Origin: Bacteroidales bacterium UBA1722
GTDB lineage: Bacteria; Bacteroidota; Bacteroidia; Bacteroidales; UBA932
Length of the DNA stretch: 8,541 nucleotides
Direction: 5' to 3'
Assembly (NCBI GenBank): GCA_002317435.1
Contig: DCIQ01000089.1
Coordinates: 1-8,541 of the forward strand
Shown: positions 1-6,972 of the stretch, one piece after another
Numbering within the stretch: the first letter of the stretch is position 1
Layout of the letters: each line of letters starts with the position of its first letter
Translations under genes and position numbers: made by a program
The notes under the pieces: generated by a model
What the model saw: the letters and a program-made list of their open reading frames with translations, nothing else
What the model was told of the DNA's origin: nothing
Databases searched by the model: none

Positions 1-20
1 AATTGGTACGAAAACTGATG
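1..20. repeat. Direct repeat, copy A (left edge)
   Basis: The first 20 bases match 1742-1761 at 19 of 20 positions, in the same orientation, including 15 identical bases (aattggtacgaaaac). Similarity fades beyond base 20. The copy starts exactly at the window edge, so it may extend further left. On the minus strand it lies in a short frame, open from 75 to the edge, that ends SSVFVPI. Confidence 0.6.
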
Positions 21-91
21 ACAGAATATCGAGATACAAGCCGGAATTATCACATGCGGGAGCGGAAGTTACAGGTTAATTAGAGAACCGG

Positions 92-1519
92 TCACCCAAA
101 CAGCTGTTCCATCGTTATGACGTTTTTGAAAAGCGAAGAATACTTGCCTTGACTCAGGCCGTATGTGGTTATCAGAAGAGGAATGATGCTGTATCTGGTT
201 CCGGACTCCTCACGGTATCTCCCGATTCTGTTGCGAATCTTTGCCTCTTCCTCTTTTTGAAGGGAATAATCGTTCTCACTGTATTTTACCTCGCAGATAT
301 GTGTTTTTCTGTCGTCCCTTTCAATCAGCAGATCAATCTGAGCCCTTGGGGAACTATCCCGGCTTCTCCAACTGAAATATTCTGTGCCGATGGCATCTAT
401 TCTCAAGGCATGCTTTATTTGTTCGATATGATACGCACACACCTTTTCAAAAGCAAGTCCGAGCCAAGTGTTCACAGTCGGCGTGCCAAGATGATTACTC
501 CAGTAGTGTGGATCGGTCGAGGGATGTTTAAGAAATGAGTTATGGAACATAGTGAAGAAGTCCATAATCTGGTATATTCCTCCTGTCTTCTTCAATTTCT
601 TCCCTAAACTGTCTTTTACGTAATATACTCGGATGAAATCGCATTTTTCAAGATTATCAAGGAACTCTGATATGTGTCCGTTATCACTGAAAGCAGTCTT
701 TGAAGCGATTTCATCTCTGGTCATCCCATCTCTTGACTTGCAAAGGGTATCCATTATTTTGATATATGGTTCCGGGGATTTATACAAAGATCTGAACAGT
801 CGCTCATACTCTCCTTTTAGTTCCGCATCATCCGAATAGAACAAACGGTCGACAGCACTGGCCACACTGTCGTCCGGTTGAATGAGACTCAGATAGTATG
901 GAATGCCGCCCAGAATGGAATACAGCTGTAATATGGAAAGACGGTCCCATTCAATGCCATTTGAAAGAAGGTACTCTTCTGTTTCCCGCAGGGAAAAGGG
1001 ATGAATGTGCATCTCATGAGTGATTCTGTCATGAAGCCCTCCGCGACTGTCAATGATGTTTTTTATCATCCATGTGGTAGCGCTTCCACATACGATCAGC
1101 ATAACGTCAGCGTGCTTCACACACCAGTCATTCCAGAAGTCTCCGAACGCCTTGACAAAACCGGCGCGAAGCGTATCAAAACACGGCAGTTCATCTATGA
1201 ACACCAGACAACGCTGCCCGGTATCAAGCTTTTTCTGAAGTAGATTCTTGAGAATATTGAAGGCTTCCAGCCAAGTTTTGAAAGGCTTGCCGGTATATCC
1301 TATTCGCCTGAGTGCGTTCAAGAATACTTCTTCTTCCTCTTTACGCGTACCCTCAATGATGCCGGTGACATTGAAGGCGAGTTCATGGTCAAACAGCTGT
1401 TCGACAAGATATGTCTTACCGACTCTTCGTCTTCCGTACAGGGCGATAAACTCAGCTTTTCCTGAGGCATGCCAGTTTTTCAGGCGGTTAACCTCTCTGA
1501 TTCTTCCAATGAGTTTCAT
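92..1519 (-). CDS. AAA+ ATPase with C-terminal DUF234/PD-(D/E)XK-like nuclease domain
   Basis: This is a complete 475-residue gene of the accessory 'ATP-binding protein' family that is common in archaea and Bacteroidota. The N-terminal P-loop ATPase shows a Walker A motif GRRRVGKT (residues 29-36), a Walker B motif LVFIDE (105-110) and a sensor-like stretch LIVCGSATTWM (141-151). A helical, winged-helix-like middle (about 250-330) follows. The C-terminal part has the pattern of a PD-(D/E)XK nuclease fold: Glu358 in LAFEKV, Asp396 in QIDLLIE, and EVK at 410-412. All key residues are present, so it looks intact. The start follows a TATATTTG promoter-like box by 19 bases. It stands alone on low G+C DNA bracketed by a direct repeat, which suggests an accessory gene. 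The biological role of the family is poorly established; defence or mobile-element functions are only conjecture. The family call is firm and the function is unknown. Confidence 0.9.
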   Translation of the reverse strand: MKLIGRIREVNRLKNWHASGKAEFIALYGRRRVGKTYLVEQLFDHELAFNVTGIIEGTRKEEEEVFLNALRRIGYTGKPFKTWLEAFNILKNLLQKKLDTGQRCLVFIDELPCFDTLRAGFVKAFGDFWNDWCVKHADVMLIVCGSATTWMIKNIIDSRGGLHDRITHEMHIHPFSLRETEEYLLSNGIEWDRLSILQLYSILGGIPYYLSLIQPDDSVASAVDRLFYSDDAELKGEYERLFRSLYKSPEPYIKIMDTLCKSRDGMTRDEIASKTAFSDNGHISEFLDNLEKCDFIRVYYVKDSLGKKLKKTGGIYQIMDFFTMFHNSFLKHPSTDPHYWSNHLGTPTVNTWLGLAFEKVCAYHIEQIKHALRIDAIGTEYFSWRSRDSSPRAQIDLLIERDDRKTHICEVKYSENDYSLQKEEEAKIRNRIGRYREESGTRYSIIPLLITTYGLSQGKYSSLFKNVITMEQLFG

Positions 1520-1538
1520 AGAAATGATAGCGTTTCCG

Positions 1539-1546
1539 CAAATATA
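1539..1546 (-). promoter_or_regulatory. Possible Bacteroidota -7 promoter box for the ATPase gene
   Basis: The minus strand reads TATATTTG, an exact match to the Bacteroidota -7 consensus TAnnTTTG, with 19 bases between the box and the ATG of the ATPase gene. Transcription would start only about a dozen bases before the ATG. No TTTG was found at the expected -33 position, so this is a half match in AT-rich DNA. Confidence 0.4.
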
Positions 1547-1566
1547 GAATAATTATAGCTGAGAGT

Positions 1567-1601
1567 GGGCGGTTTTTTACGAAAAATGTAAAATTCCGCC
1601 C
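1567..1601. repeat. Imperfect palindrome upstream of the ATPase gene
   Basis: Two 14-base arms, 1567-1580 (gggcggttttttac) and 1588-1601 (gtaaaattccgccc), are complementary at 12 of 14 positions around a 7-base loop. The only mismatches are two T-T positions in the middle of the stem. It lies about 205 bases after the GH120 stop and about 20 bases upstream of the TATATTTG box. No run of T follows the stem on either strand, so it is not a classic intrinsic terminator. It could be an operator, a weak terminator for the GH120 transcript, or a small palindromic element. Confidence 0.6.
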
Positions 1602-1805
1602 GCTTTGACGTTATCTCCAACCTTTTGTCCACGTGCGTGTCTATGGATCTGTGGGTCGGGGCACACGCTCTCGCCCTTAACTGTATTCTCATCACTGGAA
1701 ATGTGAAGCATTTCGAGCGAATCAGAAACTTCCGCATTGAGAATTGGTACGAAAACAGATGTCTGATTGGGAAGCAGTGAAGATGAGGATTCAAGTGCCC
1801 ATACT
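1577..1805 (-). other. Spacer with an open frame past the GH120 stop; possible relic coding sequence
   Basis: The 286-base spacer behind the GH120 gene keeps one minus-strand frame open from inside that gene to a TAA at 1577-1579. This is not the GH120 frame. Codons such as those for SVFVPILNAEVSD look coding-like. GH120 enzymes usually run some two to three dozen residues beyond the point where this protein stops, so the stretch could hold a frame-shifted tail or a fragment of another gene. I do not recognise the encoded peptide, and chance is a real alternative. Confidence 0.2.
1742..1761. repeat. Direct repeat, copy B (between GH120 gene and ATPase gene)
   Basis: This is the second copy of the 20-base direct repeat found at 1-20, with one mismatch (base 1757 is a, where copy A has t). 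The two copies bracket the whole ATPase gene. Read on the minus strand in the matching frame, this copy encodes TSVFVPI and copy A encodes SSVFVPI. It could mark the ends of an inserted or duplicated unit, or the shared remnant of a related coding sequence. No transposase accompanies it. Confidence 0.6.
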
Positions 1806-3530
1806 TTATAGCTTGTCTCTCGATTCACCCAGAAAAGCTGTGTCACCGGAGAAGTCTGATGAGCCGTCGGCATTTTCAAATGGATATCTGGTGGTGAAAG
1901 TGATACCGAGGGACGTGCCGTCGATACTGCCGAAAGTCGAGTAAAACAAGTCTTTTCCTTCCCGCCTGTCACTGACCGACACATTCCCTTTTTCCATGGG
2001 CTTGACGTTGTCTTCGCGATACATGGAAAGGGGGTCGGATGATGTGTCCTCTCTGATGAATATGTTGTCAATGAATCTGTTGTCAGACATGAAGAACAGT
2101 CCCACGCCCTTGATGGCAGTAGAGTGTTCAATCATATACGGAATAAATCTGCTGTCATCATAGTGGCTGATTTCTCCTTTGAAAATATTGTGAAGATATG
2201 CACCGCCCTCTGAATTGTCACGGAGGGAGACGCAGTCGGACAGAAGGATATTGTTATCCACCACATACGGGCCGTGGTCTCTTTCCAAAAACAAATCTTC
2301 ACAAATATTGTCATAGAGAATATTTGAGGAGATTCTGGCACCCTGTCCCATCCAGTCGAGCCAGATGCCGCGGATGCAGTCGTGTATGGTATTTCCATGA
2401 ATGTATGCATCGATGCCGCAGTGGAACTTTATGCCGCCCTGTTCCGCACCTGCGAACTCATCCTTGATACAGATGTTTGAAATCGTATTTCCATACACTT
2501 CGCAGAAGGCGCAGGCCATGCTGCCGCTGATGCCTGCCTGACCGCAGTCCGATATGATATTGTTCCTGATGATATGGGAACCTATATTCTCCTTGTTCCA
2601 TCCGTGCCTCATGACATTAAAAATGCATTCGATATAAACGATGTGTCCGTCTCTATGTGCCGGATCTGTCATACATGCGTTGTTTCCTGTTCCGGCCTCT
2701 TTTCCGAGAGTGATTCCGCTTGACTTGCTGTTGGTTATGATATTGTCTTCAATAATCCATCCTTTGCTCCAATGGGGGGCCACCATTCCTACCTGTTCAG
2801 CTGTGGGGGCAGCCCACCGGGTAGCGGCCTGACTTATTTTGAAGCCGCGGACCGTAATGTAGTTCAATCCTTCACGTGTAGGATAGAAGCAAGTGGGACG
2901 GACGGCGATCTCCACACGTTCAACATTCGGATTCATATCACCGAAGCAGGCGGTGACAGTGGTGCTTTCCGCTCCGACTGAAGCATACCAGTTCAGGTTA
3001 CATCCTTCCGGATCTCTGTGACTGTATCTGACTTTCATCAGCGAATCGGGGGATTCCGATTCATATAACGATTTGTCATTGATGAATATCTCAGCCAAAT
3101 GCATCTTGAATGGAGTGTCCAGCCAGTCACCGGCAAACACTTCCGCAAACGGGTTGAATGTCCCGAACATAGTATTCGGCAGCGTGACGCTCCAAATATT
3201 ACCCCCGGCATTCTTCACTTTTTTCCATCCTTTGATTTCTTCTGATCCCTTGATTTCCACGTTTTCGCCTTCTGCTGCGCGATAGAGGATCGGGTGGCGT
3301 GCATCGAAGCCTCCTCTCAGAGGGTCAACCCATTCTCTATAGATGCCTTCGTGAACAGTGACAGTGTCTCCGGGGAGAGCTGTCTGAGCGACAGCGTTGA
3401 TAGTGCGGAGAGGGTCGTCATAAGTGCCTTTTGCAGCGTCGCTGCCCTGTTTTGAAACATGATATTCTCTGGCGGGGCAGGTGATGGTAAATAAAAGAAT
3501 GATCGCAGTAAAGATAGTTTGTCTGATCAT
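1806..3530 (-). CDS. Secreted GH120 family beta-helix glycosidase, probable beta-xylosidase
   Basis: This 574-residue protein has an N-terminal signal peptide (hydrophobic 5-17, probable cleavage after CPA at 20) and a right-handed parallel beta-helix. From memory it strongly resembles GH120 beta-xylosidases such as XylC of Thermoanaerobacterium saccharolyticum, with shared stretches HEGIYREWV (60-68), WSKGWIIEDNII (254-265), GSHIIRNN (317-324) and LWLDW/IWLDW (389-393). GH120 enzymes release xylose from xylo-oligosaccharides. Asp392 in IWLDW and Glu416 in LFLERDHGP match the motifs holding the family's nucleophile and acid/base. The protein would act in the periplasm or outside the cell. The end (LGESRDKL) is earlier than in the characterised enzyme (about 638 residues), so the C-terminus may be shortened. 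No SusC/SusD pair or other carbohydrate gene is next to it. The family call is strong; xylosidase specificity is inferred. Confidence 0.9.
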   Translation of the reverse strand: MIRQTIFTAIILLFTITCPAREYHVSKQGSDAAKGTYDDPLRTINAVAQTALPGDTVTVHEGIYREWVDPLRGGFDARHPILYRAAEGENVEIKGSEEIKGWKKVKNAGGNIWSVTLPNTMFGTFNPFAEVFAGDWLDTPFKMHLAEIFINDKSLYESESPDSLMKVRYSHRDPEGCNLNWYASVGAESTTVTACFGDMNPNVERVEIAVRPTCFYPTREGLNYITVRGFKISQAATRWAAPTAEQVGMVAPHWSKGWIIEDNIITNSKSSGITLGKEAGTGNNACMTDPAHRDGHIVYIECIFNVMRHGWNKENIGSHIIRNNIISDCGQAGISGSMACAFCEVYGNTISNICIKDEFAGAEQGGIKFHCGIDAYIHGNTIHDCIRGIWLDWMGQGARISSNILYDNICEDLFLERDHGPYVVDNNILLSDCVSLRDNSEGGAYLHNIFKGEISHYDDSRFIPYMIEHSTAIKGVGLFFMSDNRFIDNIFIREDTSSDPLSMYREDNVKPMEKGNVSVSDRREGKDLFYSTFGSIDGTSLGITFTTRYPFENADGSSDFSGDTAFLGESRDKL

Positions 3531-3610
3531 AGCGAGTGTTAGAAATTTTTATTTCGGCGAAATATATTGTGATTAGCCTGACATTGGCTCTGAAATCAGT
3601 CCGACAGTTC

Positions 3611-3618
3611 CAAATTTA
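3611..3618 (-). promoter_or_regulatory. Possible Bacteroidota -7 promoter box for the GH120 gene
   Basis: The minus strand reads TAAATTTG, matching TAnnTTTG exactly, with 80 bases between the box and the GH120 ATG. The leader between them is AT-rich and has no strong Shine-Dalgarno sequence, as is usual in Bacteroidota. No convincing -33 TTTG is present. A nearer sequence, TATATTTC, at about 3562-3569, matches seven of eight bases and is an alternative. Confidence 0.35.
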
Positions 3619-3716
3619 CTGATTATTTCATGATTTCCGATGAGTGCCCATGATTTTTTGATAAATGAATTTTCATGAAGCCCGGTTTTATGCCGTGTCG
3701 GTCGTATCCGCCTTCC

Positions 3717-3767
3717 GGTTCTCCGGAGGCCTTTCGCTTCAGCGGCCAGTCAGGTCTCCGGAGAACC
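3717..3767. repeat. Near-perfect inverted repeat downstream of rmuC
   Basis: The arms 3717-3731 (ggttctccggaggcc) and 3753-3767 (ggtctccggagaacc) are complementary at 14 of 15 positions around a 21-base loop. It lies about 100 bases beyond the rmuC stop, at the end of the presumed operon. It would form a strong RNA stem-loop, but no T run follows it on the minus strand, so it fits an mRNA-stabilising or Rho-related 3' structure or a dispersed palindromic repeat better than a textbook terminator. Confidence 0.65.
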
Positions 3768-3869
3768 TGCGGGGAGGACTTACCAGTCCGCATCAATCTG
3801 TCTTTGAAGTGCAGAGAAATGTGTTTTGTGGAGTTCTGAGGAGAATGAAACGGGTATCTGCAAAAAAAC

Positions 3870-5261
3870 TCAGCCGACATTGTCCTCCGGAAGCATCGGT
3901 TCAGAAGTCTCGGGCAGCGCCGGGATGTCATCGATGTCCTGAGGCAGGTCGAGGGGATGTCTGTCGCTGTTTCGGGCCCCGAGGGCGATGAGTTTCTTCG
4001 CGGTGTTCTGCACGCTCTGTCCTGACGGGTCCAGCTTCTTCTTCCCCTTCTCCCATTCGTCACGGACCCTGTCAAGAGCCCTGCCCATCGCCTCATAGCG
4101 CTCCATGAACTGCCCCACACGGTCTATCATCTCATTGGCCAGAGTATATACCTTCTCGTGATTCTGGGCCTGTGCCACCTGCGTCCAGGTGAGACTTACT
4201 ATCTTCAGCGCCCCGTAGAGGGACTGCTCGTCGGTCATATAGACTTTCGAGTCGGCAGCCTTACGCCAGAGATCCGGCTCCGCGTTCAGTGCCGTCCAGA
4301 GGGCCCCCGTGTTCGGGATGAACATCAGCACATAGCCTGCCGACATCTTGGGAGCGCGGATGTATTCCGAGTAGTCCTTGACGGCCAGTTCCCGGATATG
4401 TTTCTTTATGCTGTCCAGATGCCCCTTCAGGGCTGCCTGACGTAGTTCTTCTGTCTCTGCATTTACATAATCGACGTATGAGGTGAGGGATACCTTCGAG
4501 TCTATGATGACTTCTCTCCTCTCATCGAGATGGAGGAGCACGTCGGGACGCATTATGCTGCCTGTCTCTTCATTTCTCAAAGGCTTGCCGTCAGGACCGG
4601 TGATGGTCGCCTGGACATCGAAATGAATCCCTTTGGTGAGTCCCTGCGAACTGAGGAGCTCTTCGAGGATGGTCTCCCCCCAGTCCCCCTGCATCTTGCT
4701 TCCGTGCTTGAAGGCCGCTGCCAGTTCATCGGCGCTCTTGCGCGCCGCTTCGCTCTGCCGCATCAGGTTGTTGAGCCTCTCGCGCATCTCCCCGCTGAGC
4801 TCGGCCTGCCGGCGGCTGTCCTGTTCCATAGCCTTGCGCAGTTCTGCGATGTTCTCCTTCAGGGGGGTCACCAACTGCCCGATGGCCGTTCCGCTGCTTT
4901 CCGAGAACTCCTTCTGCCGCTGCTTGAGCATCTCCTCGGTGGCGCTGCGCAAGTGCTCTTTCATATTGCCGAGGGCAATATCGAAATTCTTCTGCTGGGC
5001 GGCCAATGCCTCCCGGCTGTTCTTCTCCTTCTCGGCCTGAATCTCGCGGAGCTTTTCCACCTCCGCCCGAAGTTTGACGGACTCCATCCGCAGTGCGGTC
5101 TCTGTCTCCGTACGGGCCGCATCCTGCTGCTGCCGGGAGACTTCCCCGGCCTTCCATTCCGCTTCCTTCCCTTTCCACACCTTTTCTCCGGTACGGTGGA
5201 TGAAATAGGCCGCGACGGCGCTCAGGACCGCTCCGGCCAGAAAGTATAATACTGATTCCAT
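3870..5261 (-). CDS. rmuC: DNA recombination protein RmuC
   Basis: This complete 463-residue protein has the standard RmuC layout. An N-terminal membrane segment (residues 4-20) is followed by a long charged coiled coil (about 30-180) and then the RmuC domain (about 185-420). Family motifs seen are GDWGE (192-196), RPDVLLHL (239-245 with Arg238), IIDSKVSL (252-259), LMFIPNTGAL (312-321) and a Trp-containing helix around 359. Asp240, Asp254 and Lys256 resemble a PD-(D/E)XK nuclease-type centre. RmuC was named for limiting inversions at short inverted repeats in E. coli and is thought to act on DNA; its exact biochemical activity is not settled. The ATG is 4 bases after the stop of the upstream lipoprotein gene, so the two are co-transcribed and probably translationally coupled. 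The acidic, proline-containing tail (about 435-463) is variable in the family. Confidence 0.96.
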   Translation of the reverse strand: MESVLYFLAGAVLSAVAAYFIHRTGEKVWKGKEAEWKAGEVSRQQQDAARTETETALRMESVKLRAEVEKLREIQAEKEKNSREALAAQQKNFDIALGNMKEHLRSATEEMLKQRQKEFSESSGTAIGQLVTPLKENIAELRKAMEQDSRRQAELSGEMRERLNNLMRQSEAARKSADELAAAFKHGSKMQGDWGETILEELLSSQGLTKGIHFDVQATITGPDGKPLRNEETGSIMRPDVLLHLDERREVIIDSKVSLTSYVDYVNAETEELRQAALKGHLDSIKKHIRELAVKDYSEYIRAPKMSAGYVLMFIPNTGALWTALNAEPDLWRKAADSKVYMTDEQSLYGALKIVSLTWTQVAQAQNHEKVYTLANEMIDRVGQFMERYEAMGRALDRVRDEWEKGKKKLDPSGQSVQNTAKKLIALGARNSDRHPLDLPQDIDDIPALPETSEPMLPEDNVG

Positions 5262-5265
5262 AATG

Positions 5266-6948
5266 TCAGAATTTCAATCTTGCGACTCTGATGCCGTTCA
5301 CCGCATATTCGGCCAGAGTCTTGGGTTCTATGATGACTTTGCCTGCCCGGGAGGAGGCGTGGATGAAATGCATCTTCCCGTCGCGGGTGCAGGCGATGGC
5401 CATATGGGCTATGTCCAGTCCGTCGTGCCGGTCCACGAAGAATATCAGGTCCCCGTCCCGGATCTGACCGATGACCGAAGGAATCTTCTCCTGCGGAATG
5501 TACCAATACGGGGCTTGTGCCTGAAGACGTTCTTCCGCCCCTTTGATTTTCGCTATTTCGAAAGGATCTCCTGCCATAAGAGGATAGAACCCCCGGTGTG
5601 CGGTCATCCAGGAAAACTCCTGCGGATGCCGTATGCCTATGTCCCGAGTGAATTCTTCCATCAGGCCGTTGGTCCGGTTCTGGAGAATCCATTCGGAACC
5701 GTAATGGATGCGGGAGGAGTATCCGTAGATGCCGCCGCAGCGGTAACGCATGTTCCGGAGATTCGCCCGCAGGAGCTGATATGAGGGTTCCCTGTGTTCC
5801 ACGGAGGGGGTGGGGCGGGCGGTGAAGTTCTCTCCGTCGCAGCACTGGACTATCTTCAACCCCTTTACGGTAAGAGACATGCAGCAGGCCATCTCCACGA
5901 AAAGCATACAGTCCGTCCGGTCCAGAAAGACTCTGAGGTCCTCGGGAGCCATGTCTATGGGACCGGAGATATATGGAGTGCCCAGGAAGAGTTCGGCGAT
6001 TCTAAGTGTGAGTTCACCTGCAGGAAGGTCCGACAGGTCTTTTACCTTATCATAGATCTTGAGGAATGTCTCCTCGTTCTTTTTTTCCTGTTCGTCGGCA
6101 GCGGGGGGGAGCAGGGGATGGTCTTTTTCGGAATAGATGTCTTCGCTCCTGTGGAGGGATATGGGCTCGTCGGTTTCGGGGAAGTACCCGGCGAGGATGT
6201 CATAGAGGCCGCGGTCGTATTCCTTCAGCTCCGCACGGGTGTTCACCGCACAGTGTTTCCCGTCGTGCCGGGGCATCTCGGCGTTGCATCCGAACCAGTC
6301 CTGAACTCCCTCTCCGAAATAGTCCTGGTAGTTGTCGATGGTGTAGGTGTTATACCATTTGCCTTCGGCAATAGCCTTTTCCATGGCTTCCGTGAGGCGG
6401 TCGTCGATGGTGGGGTCCACGTGGCGGATGCCGAGGATATGAATCGCGTGGGCGAATTCGTGGACGAGAATGTCTTCAGCGTGGTATTTGTCTATCTGGT
6501 AGCAGAGGACGTTCTCCTCGGCGCAGGTGGTGAGGGGATTTTCGGGGATCCCTTCCAGACCGCGGCAGCGGACATCCCAGTTCAGGGAGGTGTCGGCGGC
6601 CAGATATGCGTGTTCCGGGATGTCGGTGGTCCCTTCGTACCGGGCCATCACCGCCACGCGGGCTCCCGAGCGGATCATCGCCTCCAGAATCTCGGGCTTC
6701 AGGTAGCCGGTCATCGCATAGAGGGTGCGGTGGGCGGCCACCAGGGCTGAATCGGGAACCCGGCGGGAGGAAATCAGAGGGATGCCGTTCACGTCCACGT
6801 ATTTCGTATAGAATGCAGGCAGACCCAATTCCGCGGGAGGAGTGCTTATCCTGCATTCGGGGATTTTCAGTGCTCCGCCGCTTCCCGTACAAGTGCAGGA
6901 GAACAGTAGCAGCAGGATGGAGAATGTGATGGTGAGAGTCCTGTTCAT
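5266..6948 (-). CDS. Lipoprotein fusing a gluzincin-like metallopeptidase to a DUF1460 amidase-like domain
   Basis: This is a 560-residue protein in one uninterrupted frame. The N-terminus is a lipoprotein signal: a hydrophobic stretch, then LFSC with the lipid-bearing Cys18, so it is probably membrane-anchored outside the cytoplasm. Residues about 45-260 look like a zincin: HEFAH (163-167) plus Glu213 in FGEGVQDWF as likely third zinc ligand, and paired cysteines (128, 142, 149, 221, 233) that may form disulfides. A charged linker (about 280-295) leads to a DUF1460 domain (about 295-560), the NlpC/P60-like N-acetylmuramoyl-L-alanine amidase-like family. It shows Cys347 in DRTDCMLFVE, the RYRCGGIYGYSSRIHYGSEW segment (401-420), His515 in DIAHMAIA and FIHASS (528-533). 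The inferred role is cell-wall or muropeptide processing; the peptidase substrate is unknown. DUF1460 proteins are normally about half this length. The gene sits 24 bases after menE and 4 before rmuC. Confidence 0.85.
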   Translation of the reverse strand: MNRTLTITFSILLLLFSCTCTGSGGALKIPECRISTPPAELGLPAFYTKYVDVNGIPLISSRRVPDSALVAAHRTLYAMTGYLKPEILEAMIRSGARVAVMARYEGTTDIPEHAYLAADTSLNWDVRCRGLEGIPENPLTTCAEENVLCYQIDKYHAEDILVHEFAHAIHILGIRHVDPTIDDRLTEAMEKAIAEGKWYNTYTIDNYQDYFGEGVQDWFGCNAEMPRHDGKHCAVNTRAELKEYDRGLYDILAGYFPETDEPISLHRSEDIYSEKDHPLLPPAADEQEKKNEETFLKIYDKVKDLSDLPAGELTLRIAELFLGTPYISGPIDMAPEDLRVFLDRTDCMLFVEMACCMSLTVKGLKIVQCCDGENFTARPTPSVEHREPSYQLLRANLRNMRYRCGGIYGYSSRIHYGSEWILQNRTNGLMEEFTRDIGIRHPQEFSWMTAHRGFYPLMAGDPFEIAKIKGAEERLQAQAPYWYIPQEKIPSVIGQIRDGDLIFFVDRHDGLDIAHMAIACTRDGKMHFIHASSRAGKVIIEPKTLAEYAVNGIRVARLKF

Positions 6949-6972
6949 CGGTGGAAGAATTTGTGCGCCCCG

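Larger units (their letters stand above)
3531..3869. other. Gene-free spacer between rmuC and the GH120 gene
   Basis: These 339 bases contain no supportable gene. The half nearer rmuC is richer in G+C and holds the inverted repeat at 3717-3767. A run of seven T (minus strand, 3862-3868) directly follows the rmuC stop, but I see no stable stem before it. The half nearer the GH120 gene is AT-rich and holds the candidate promoter boxes. The spacer coincides with the change in base composition between the two halves of the window. Confidence 0.7.

Noticed and set aside
149..538. Plus-strand open frame of 129 residues opposite the ATPase C-terminal domain
   Set aside because: The minus-strand frame carries the PD-(D/E)XK-like residues; this translation shows no family features.
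3641..3690. Short repeated and palindromic motifs (catgattt twice; atgaattttcat)
   Set aside because: They are short and AT-rich, and expected by chance in such a spacer.
3862..3900. Intrinsic terminator at the run of seven T just after the rmuC stop
   Set aside because: Only a 4-base stem with a long loop can be drawn before the T run, too weak to call a terminator.
3623..4120. Minus-strand frame running from inside rmuC into the spacer
   Set aside because: It overlaps the RmuC C-terminus in another frame, is rich in Arg and Ser, and shows no domain; the RmuC frame fully explains the coding part.
4530..5249. Plus-strand open frame of 239 residues opposite rmuC
   Set aside because: It is leucine-rich and mirrors the coiled-coil part of RmuC on the other strand, the usual source of long false frames.
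5794..6750. Plus-strand open frame of 318 residues opposite the lipoprotein gene
   Set aside because: It is an antisense shadow of a high G+C gene. The minus-strand product has a signal sequence and recognisable domain motifs, whereas this translation is low-complexity and matches nothing I know.
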